A stretch of 64,000 bases of DNA. Origin: Periplaneta americana (Eukaryota; Arthropoda; Insecta; Blattodea; Blattidae). The notes beneath the pieces were generated by a model that saw nothing but the letters and a program-made list of their open reading frames with translations, was not told the DNA's origin and did not search any database. A program made the position numbers and the translations under genes. Shown piece after piece: positions 59,900 through 64,000 of the stretch (the stretch's first letter is position 1; each line of letters opens with the position of its first letter). Where the stretch lies: assembly GCF_040183065.1 (NCBI RefSeq), contig NC_091122.1:155766455-155830454 (forward strand). Direction: 5' to 3'.

Positions 59900-61003
59900 A
59901 TTATGAAAAAGTGTGTTGATAACGGATGTACTCGAATTAGAAAGTTTTTAATTTGTTGTGGGAGCTCTTGAATCTCACGAGGAACAACTTTTACAACAGC
60001 GCAACATAATCTACTTGGTTCATTACCCAATTTTTTTGCATTGCATTTATTGCATATGTATTTTATGTATTTTAACACGATTCAATTGAGCATAGTTAAA
60101 ATTTGAATAATAAAATAATGGATTGCTAAGCTAACGTACTATTACTGCATACTAAATCAATACACTCTCGTTGTTCGTTAATTCTCTGAGATAAAAATGA
60201 ATATGTTCATAAACATTAATTTCAGAAATACAGGAAATGAATATACAGAATAACCTATGAAGTTTCCTGTGCATAAGAAGCTATTTTAATCTTACCTGTC
60301 CTCAATTCACTCACAAGTTACTGTAATAACATTATAGCACTATGTCCATCCAGAGAAACTACACTTTCCAATGATGAACTAATAATTAATTATACAAATC
60401 GGTTAATTTAGCTTCTGATATTACTTCATACAAACACAGAAACATTGTCTGTAGGCTATGTTTCATAGCTTTCGATTGTTGTGTCCAAGGCCCCTTATAG
60501 ACGAAGTCATTTGTTTTTTATTTCAATAAACCGCCTTAGATGGCAGTTATTTTAATTTTAAAACTCATTTACCTCATTAAATATCAGTCCTATCAAAATT
60601 TATCAGAGAGTAAAACTTATCAGAAATCATTTTTGAAGAAACTTTTGTTATGTAACGTATTTCACAAAAATCAATAATAAGCGAGATATTTCGATTTATT
60701 TAATTCAGGCCCCCTTATAACCCCCCTTTTAAATAATGTATTTTGAATTCCATATAGCCTATAATCTAAGTTACAACGAACTTAATTTATATACCAATTT
60801 TCATCGAAATCGGTTCAGCCATTATCGCGTGAAAAGGTAACAAACATACAGACAGACAGACAGACAGACAGACAAAAATTTCAAAAAAGCGATTTTCGGT
60901 TTCAGGGTGGTTAATTATATATGTTAGGACCAATTATTTTTGGAAAATCGAAAATTACCAGAAAAATTTCGGCTTCAGATTTATTATTAGTATAGATATA
61001 TCT
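59900..61003. mobile_element. Long form of the dispersed repeat, 5'-truncated
   Basis: Matches 9930-10914. Carries ATCGAAATCGGTTCAGCC, a (GACA)n tract at about 60850-60875, and the end ATTTATTATTAGTATAGAT. No intact ORF. Class unknown. Confidence 0.5.
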
Positions 61004-61039
61004 AAATTCTTTTTCTACATGGCAGAGGAAGGGAAAATG

Positions 61040-61192
61040 GACCGTGGCAATGAAAATTGCAATCCGACATTTGCCTAAGTAACTGTGGAAAAGCACGGAA
61101 AACCCACAGTCAGGTTGGTCGATCCGAGAATCGAACCACGGACCTTCCGATTGCGAGTCGCATGCAATACATATGAGCCAATTCGCTGGTAT
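61040..61192 (-). mobile_element. tRNA-headed SINE, family 4
   Basis: On the minus strand: a head with GCGAATTGGCTCATATG and the B box GTGGTTCGATTCTCGG, then a body with CATTTGCC-like sequence. Related to 9800-9972. The 3' stretch resembles 31877-31922. Confidence 0.55.
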
Positions 61193-61299
61193 CTTTTACA
61201 TAAGATAACCTTCTATTGAGTACTTCCAAAAGTTGTAAGATATAGTTATAATTACATTTAATATGAACCTTAGTTCCGCGACTAAGAATTTTTTAATAA

Positions 61300-61352
61300 G
61301 GTGTAAGCTTTCCAACCAAGCTGCCAGTGGTTCGATTCCCGACGTGGCACAA
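61300..61352 (+). mobile_element. tRNA-like SINE head fragment
   Basis: Contains GTGGTTCGATTCCCGACGTG, a B-box-like string, preceded by CCAACCAAGCTGCCA. No cloverleaf can be completed, so I read it as a SINE fragment. Confidence 0.35.
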
Positions 61353-63920
61353 TGGCCCAAAATTCATATTTAGGAGGAGAAAAATAGAAAAATCATCTCA
61401 GAAAATGAAATAAACCCCTTAAATTATTTTTCCTATAACTGAGTAACCCTCAATTAATGATCTTAATCAGCGGATGCAGAGGAAGGTAAGAGGCTTGTAA
61501 CAGACCACATTTCGACCACCGAGCATTCTTATCAGCAAGTGCAGCAAGTCTACCATTTTCTTTGTACTGTAACTCTGTTGTATGTGGTCGAGTCCCTTCA
61601 TATTTTGTATCAACATCTCAATTAGTTGTTAAGATAGGTATGTAAAACTATGCTTCTATTATATTATATTTAATGTTATTATAGCACGTCAAATGAGCAC
61701 GAATAGACAAGGAACAATATATAAATTTAAATATTGAATGCAGACTTGGTTAAGGTAAAGAAAGAAATGATTTTATTTCACTTCCTCGAATATTTATTTC
61801 TATTTGAAGAGAAGTCTTAAAGTGCATAGATTTGCTGAACTATTCTGTTTGTTCTCATATTGTCGGCATCTGCTAACCTCTATGCGATATTTATTACATG
61901 AAATAGTTAAGTATTCTGTAAATGAGGAACTGAAATTTAAATATAAATATGACTGTGGTAAAAGATAATTAGATGAATATAGCAGCAGGGACGATTTATA
62001 TACACTTGTTTATTATAGAATTAAAAAAATAATAATAATACCGGTAATGAGAATTTCAATCTTAGCATGTAAACAAGTTTTGAATGTGTAAAATAAATGC
62101 GATAGAGTGAAAACTTGCACTAAAACCAGAAGTAAGTGTAAGTTAAACCAACATAAGTTGAATAATTATGTGATAGAAAATTTGTTATTAAATTGTGTAA
62201 ATATTGTGTATTATCATTATTTGTGAATGTATCAGTTTTAAGATTAAGTTTATGTACTTTTGAGCTATTAATAAATAATACTAATACTAATACTAGATTT
62301 GCTGAAGTAGTAAATTATGCGTACTATTCTTTCCAGGTGCAGTAGTGCAATGTTTTTCGATTGCAATTATTTGAATAGGCCTATCTGAGAACCGAGTCTG
62401 CTTCCGGACAATTCAGCGAATGCAAAGTGACAGCTTATTAACTACGTATTACATAAGCTTCCAGAGTTCCCAAAATATGCAATAGTAACTAAAATATTAC
62501 GTTTTTACCACAAGATACTTTATCGTTGGAGAGTAAGAGGCAGTAGCGGCCCGCGGTTACAAAGGTTGGCAGTTCTGCATGAAAAATAGTGTATTCAGCA
62601 AACGCATGCTGTTTATTGCATCTAAATCGGATAACGCGTGTAATTACAGCCCCTTCTCGAAGTTGACTGTGCACCCGGAATTGTACTACAACCATACGTA
62701 CGTTACATCTCTCCCACCTGGTACAACTAGTCACGTAGTGGAGATGTGCCCCACATGCTTTTCTAGTTTTTCAAGTCAAATTAACTAAATCCTTCACTCC
62801 GGTGTTTGTCCATGTAAACAGAATACACGGGCGGGGGAGAAAACGTTTTCATGAGCGCAGCAAAAAACCAATCGTTTCCATTACACATTTCGGCATTAAA
62901 ATGACTAGTAGGCTACATGATTTCCTCGACTTTTTCCAAAAATTTCAGTATTTAAATTTTGTGTAGGACGTCCTAATTTCTTAAGTTAACATGTAATTTC
63001 TCTTTTAATTTCGAAAAGGATTGTTTGATTAAGTTTTCATTTCATTCATTTGTAATATAAAATATTTCCTTAGACACACTGACTAATCACATCACACCAC
63101 CCACAGTACTATAACACACTGGAACTGTAATGATATAGAGTAGTCCAGAAGCCAATGTATTCTAACGCAGGTCATAAAGAGACGAGGGTGTTGACGGTTC
63201 TTTTATATATTCGGAGAGAGCTGCTTCGGTTGCAGCTCTAATGCAGTCTTATGGGACGGTGAAGAAAACCAGTTTTCTGCTGCCGACTACCCTACGTTGA
63301 GCTTCAGGAATTGCCGATCACAGATCCGAAAAGTACACTACAGCTAAATTCTCGAGCAGTTCAAGGCTCCTACAGACAGTAAAATCTCGAATCGAAGGCG
63401 AATGAATTGGAAAAATAAATGAAACAATGAACTAGATTAGGTCTACATAAAAGCACGTTTTACATTTTTAATTTTTTAATAATAATAATAGGAAATGCGC
63501 ACGCATTTCAGGTCCAATTAAATGGCGGTTCTGCAGCTCTGCAGTTCTTATTGTAGAGCCGCCTCTGGTAAGAGGATAAAGAATATGAGTTTTTTTTTTT
63601 TTTAACGAAATGAACTTTAACATAGCAAGCTACTAATTAAATTAGGTTCCCATCGTGTTAGTAATGAAAATTTAGAGAAAACGTACCCTTGGAAAAAGTC
63701 GTGGCAGCCCAAGAAAGCATTTTCATTACAGCAAGTACAGCTCAGTTACTTTATGGCGACAGCTCGTCGACGCGAGAGAGGAGAAGGTTCGACTGTGGGA
63801 GGGAGACCGATCCGAGACGGAGCGAATGAAGGGAGGGAAATACAGTCATATTAGAAATGAATTCTCACGTTGCAGCGTCTGCATAATTTTGAGCTCCTGT
63901 GAATGTGTTCACTTCATACT
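61353..63920. other. Non-coding DNA, nothing recognised
   Basis: A/T-rich to about 62300, with (AATACT)-like repeats near 62276 and short AAT runs near 62028 and 63478. More balanced in composition from 63700. The ORFs at 62489-62734 (minus) and 62579-62788 (plus) overlap each other and look like no known protein. No inverted ends found. Confidence 0.4.
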
Positions 63921-63921
63921 C

Positions 63922-64000
63922 CGGAACAATAGTCACTAATAAACACTAATGTGGAAATACAATGAGCAGCAGTGCGGAACAATAGTCACTAATAAACACT
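63922..64000. repeat. 53-bp tandem repeat cut by the window edge
   Basis: CGGAACAATAGTCACTAATA followed by AACACT occurs at 63922-63947 and again from 63975 to the last base, a spacing of 53 bp. The array probably continues outside the window. Confidence 0.7.

Overview
The window reads as non-coding, transposon-dense DNA from an insect. My best guess is a cockroach (Blattodea), based on the tRNA-headed SINEs, the LINE families, mariner, hAT, Harbinger and Penelope-like relics, the long A/T microsatellites and the absence of any host exon chain. I recognise no conventional host gene. The only long ORF with a convincing protein identity is an intact hAT transposase (18933-20417, minus strand).

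The dominant structure is a large repeat unit present four times. In order, a unit holds a unique-looking left part with an exon-like 52-bp segment, a TIR element, a tRNA-derived SINE, a LINE 3' fragment, a conserved pre-array module of about 1.1 kb, a 48-bp minisatellite array of 2.9-3.8 kb, and a conserved post-array module that opens with a small hairpin. A broken mariner follows in units 2-4. The arrays lie at 5194-8975, 27731-30620, 39927-42812 and 52117-55892. Because the period is mostly 48 bp (16 codons), both strands stay open for hundreds of codons. I treat these ORFs as a by-product of the repeat and not as genes.

Units 1 and 2 are old paralogs. Unit 2 later gained a 2.2-kb hAT element and a 3.3-kb TIR element, and unit 1 preserves the empty target site of each. 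Units 3 and 4 share a LINE insertion that units 1 and 2 lack. On top of this lies a very recent direct duplication of about 12.19 kb (about 27546-39742 copied at about 39742-51933), with only a handful of differences seen by eye outside the array. Unit 3 is therefore a chimera: its pre-array is of unit-4 type and its array of unit-2 type. This is what unequal crossing-over between two pre-array modules would give; a duplicated haplotype in the assembly would look similar.

Between the units lies mobile-element filler. From 9.2 to 17.3 kb there is a dispersed repeat, a Harbinger relic, a retroelement with a perfect 15-bp target duplication, simple repeats, and a mariner split by a SINE and by another insertion. 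From 31 to 37 kb (again at 43-49 kb) there is a mariner, a Penelope-like GIY-YIG relic followed by a hammerhead-like motif, a LINE, SINEs and a 1.1-kb TIR element. From 56 to 61 kb there is a mariner interrupted by a hAT-type MITE, then tandem short elements. The last 2.5 kb holds nothing I can name until a 53-bp tandem repeat at the window edge.

The parts do not form a metabolic or regulatory pathway. What links them is history: nested insertions with visible target duplications and empty sites give a relative order of events for the locus. All homology calls are from reading the sequence; no alignment or database search was run.
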